Origin: Planctomycetota bacterium
GTDB taxonomy: Bacteria; Planctomycetota; Planctomycetia; Isosphaerales; Isosphaeraceae
DNA: 7,455 nt
NCBI GenBank assembly: GCA_021778575.1
Contig: JAJYCH010000220.1
Coordinates: forward strand, 1 to 7,455
Direction: 5' to 3'
The notes under the pieces: model-generated
What the model was told of the DNA's origin: nothing
The model's database searches: none
The model's input: the letters and a program-made list of their open reading frames with translations, nothing else
Translations under genes and position numbers: made by a program
In this document: positions 6,260 to 7,455 of the stretch, one piece after another
Position numbering within the stretch: the first letter of the stretch is position 1
How the letters are laid out: the number at the start of each line of letters is the position of its first letter

Positions 6260-6400
6260 AATCACTTCCGGATCGGGATCGGCTTCAATCGTTTGCGGAA
6301 AGAAGCGGACTCTCTCCCGGATGGTCGGCATATTTCTCGCCGGCGACCAGGTAGATCCCGGCTCCAACCAGGCTTGCCCCCAGGACCAGCGGCAGGGTGA
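6251..6400 (+). other. 49-codon open frame from the duplicated start, possible decayed LEPR-xLL paralogue
   Basis: The ATG in the second initiation block opens a frame of 49 codons ending in TGA at 6400. Its first residues, MRHNHFRIGIGFNRLRK, share MRH and a spaced R..GF.xL pattern with MRHVRSLGFDDLEGR of the preceding gene. From 6285 it runs antisense through the 3' end of the transporter gene and becomes Arg/Pro-rich, as expected of a non-coding shadow. It may be the front end of a second copy whose remainder was lost, a tiny real gene, or a coincidence. I do not claim expression. Confidence 0.25.
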
Positions 6401-7211
6401 AGGCCTCGCCTCGCATCAAGGTTCCCAGGGCGATCCCGAACAGCGGGGTCAAGAACGCGACCGCCGCCAGTCGGCCGGCCGGATAGCGGCGGAGCAAGAT
6501 CATCCAGACCGCGAACGCCACGCCGGAGACAAACAACCCTTGATAGACCAGCCCAACCACGGATTCGGTCGTGAAATGATAGCTTGATGCCCCCTCGAAC
6601 CCCGCGCTATAAAGGAAACTGAGAGGGATCGCGATCAGCGATTGATAAAACAGCAGGGTGGTGGGAGGGATGATCGGGAACGTCATCTTCTGCGCGATCG
6701 CCTGCAAGCCGAACACCACGCCCGACGCCAGAACAACCAGATCGCCCATCAGTCCGCCGCCGAGCATGAGCGGCCGGGCTAGCATCACGGTCACGCCCAC
6801 CGCCGCCGAGACCAGCCCCAGAATCCCGCGCAAGCCCAACCGCTCGGAAAGGAACCACCAGGCCAGAGGCGCGACGACCAGCGGGTGAATGTTGATAAAG
6901 ACCGACGACCGCCCGGCCTCGCTCCGGCTCGTTCCCCAGTTGAACGAGCCGATCTGGACGGCCGTGAGCAAGCCATGAACCGCAAGCAACCACCAGTAGC
7001 GACGGTCGATCCGCCACTTCGATCCGACCTTCCAGCAAACGAAAGCCACGACCGGCAAGCTGATCAGGAAGCGGAGCGCCGCCCCACCCACGGGAGGTAA
7101 GCCCGCATCGGAGATCGCATATTTGACCGCCACCGCGTTGCCGCCCCAAAGCAAGCAACAAAGGGTCGCCGCCGACAGGCCCGCGGCGTCCATCGAATGA
7201 GATTCTTGCAT
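6285..7211 (-). CDS. EamA-family transporter (drug/metabolite transporter superfamily), substrate unknown
   Basis: The 308-residue product has the size and ten-helix pattern of DMT-superfamily permeases built from two EamA repeats. The first repeat covers about residues 10-146 and contains the hallmark LWGGNAVAVKYA (21-32), the helix LVVAPLAWWFLSERL (111-125) and LGLVSAAVGVTVML (131-144). The second covers about 155-290 and includes VVFGLQAIAQK (165-175), FLTPLFGIALGTLMRGE (253-269) and LGASLVGAGIYLV (277-289). The repeated P-x(n)-E ending of the fourth helix in each half is typical. Such inner-membrane proteins move amino acids or other small metabolites, usually outward; the substrate cannot be read here. 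The ATG at 7211 and another at 7193 are both possible starts, and neither has a clear ribosome binding site. A 7-base tandem array begins 35 bases upstream of the ATG. The gene converges on the LEPR-xLL-type gene. Confidence 0.92.
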   Translation of the reverse strand: MQESHSMDAAGLSAATLCCLLWGGNAVAVKYAISDAGLPPVGGAALRFLISLPVVAFVCWKVGSKWRIDRRYWWLLAVHGLLTAVQIGSFNWGTSRSEAGRSSVFINIHPLVVAPLAWWFLSERLGLRGILGLVSAAVGVTVMLARPLMLGGGLMGDLVVLASGVVFGLQAIAQKMTFPIIPPTTLLFYQSLIAIPLSFLYSAGFEGASSYHFTTESVVGLVYQGLFVSGVAFAVWMILLRRYPAGRLAAVAFLTPLFGIALGTLMRGEAFTLPLVLGASLVGAGIYLVAGEKYADHPGESPLLSAND

Positions 7212-7245
7212 GATTGTTGAGTGTGGTCACTGGTGAGTAATGGCA

Positions 7246-7284
7246 AGCGGGTAGCGGGTAGCGGGTAGCGGGTAGCGGGCAGCG
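7246..7284. repeat. Heptamer tandem repeat, unit AGCGGGT
   Basis: Four perfect AGCGGGT units (7246-7273) are followed by one variant AGCGGGC (7274-7280) and a partial AGCG (7281-7284). The array lies in the presumed promoter region of the transporter gene. The plus strand has TAG in every frame; the minus strand has no stop in any frame. Confidence 0.95.
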
Positions 7285-7340
7285 AATTCAAGAGAAGACG
7301 TCCGCTGTCGATGTTCTACGCCCCCCGAATTCACTACCTA

Positions 7341-7455
7341 CTGACTGCTGACTGCTGACTGCTGACTGCTGACTGCTGACTGCTGACTGCTGACTGCTGA
7401 CTGCTGACTGCTGACTGCTGACTGCTGACTGCTGACTGCTGACTGCTGACTGCTG
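7341..7455. repeat. Heptamer tandem repeat, unit CTGACTG, 16 perfect copies and continuing
   Basis: Sixteen uninterrupted CTGACTG units (7341-7452) plus CTG reach the window edge, so the true length is not known. No base deviates from the unit. Because seven is not a multiple of three, every plus-strand frame meets TGA every 21 bases, while all minus-strand frames stay open. Heptanucleotide tandem arrays are known in cyanobacteria as STRR sequences. The resemblance here is in unit length and style only. Confidence 0.97.

Noticed and set aside
7064..7291. Minus-strand frame through the AGCGGGT array and into the transporter gene
   Set aside because: It starts at a TTG without a ribosome binding site and overlaps the transporter's coding start out of frame. 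It is open only because the heptamer lacks stops on that strand.
7246..7455. CRISPR array
   Set aside because: The repeats are seven bases long and directly abutting with no unique spacers, so these are simple tandem repeats. No cas gene is present.

Overview
This window looks like chromosomal DNA from a GC-rich planctomycete, probably of the Isosphaeraceae type. Three things point there: a short secreted-looking protein with an N-terminal LEPR-xLL-type motif (LEGRQLLS), a small membrane protein opening with the NPYAPP motif common in planctomycete membrane proteins, and a hopanoid radical SAM gene (hpnH) sitting outside any hopanoid cluster. The lineage call is inference from protein style; there is no rRNA or other phylogenetic marker here.

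Layout. Positions 135-1442 (+) encode an exported, internally duplicated coiled-coil protein with several LTxxQ-like motifs, of unknown function. It converges on a three-helix membrane protein (1470-1910, -). After a roughly 300-base gap with no convincing gene comes a two-gene minus-strand unit: an aldo/keto reductase (GTG start at 4218, stop at 3271) followed 27 bases later by a flavin-dependent luciferase-like oxidoreductase (3243-2215). A 335-base divergent region carries a plausible promoter and a palindrome for that pair. On the plus strand it leads into hpnH (4554-5555), which has a near-perfect Shine-Dalgarno. A 177-residue LEPR-xLL-type protein follows (5703-6236, +), then a convergent EamA/DMT-family transporter (7211-6285, -). 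The right end holds two different 7-base tandem arrays, AGCGGGT and CTGACTG; the second runs off the window edge.

How the genes work together. The AKR and the luciferase-like oxidoreductase are probably co-transcribed redox enzymes of unknown substrate. HpnH makes adenosylhopane, the first committed step to C35 hopanoids. The other genes have no evident shared pathway.

I see no clear new multi-gene system. The items most worth a second look are a duplicated translation-initiation block on both sides of the LEPR-xLL gene (5692-5711 and 6240-6259), with a possible decayed second copy behind it; the paired heptamer arrays beside the transporter promoter; and the asymmetric internal duplication in the first gene.
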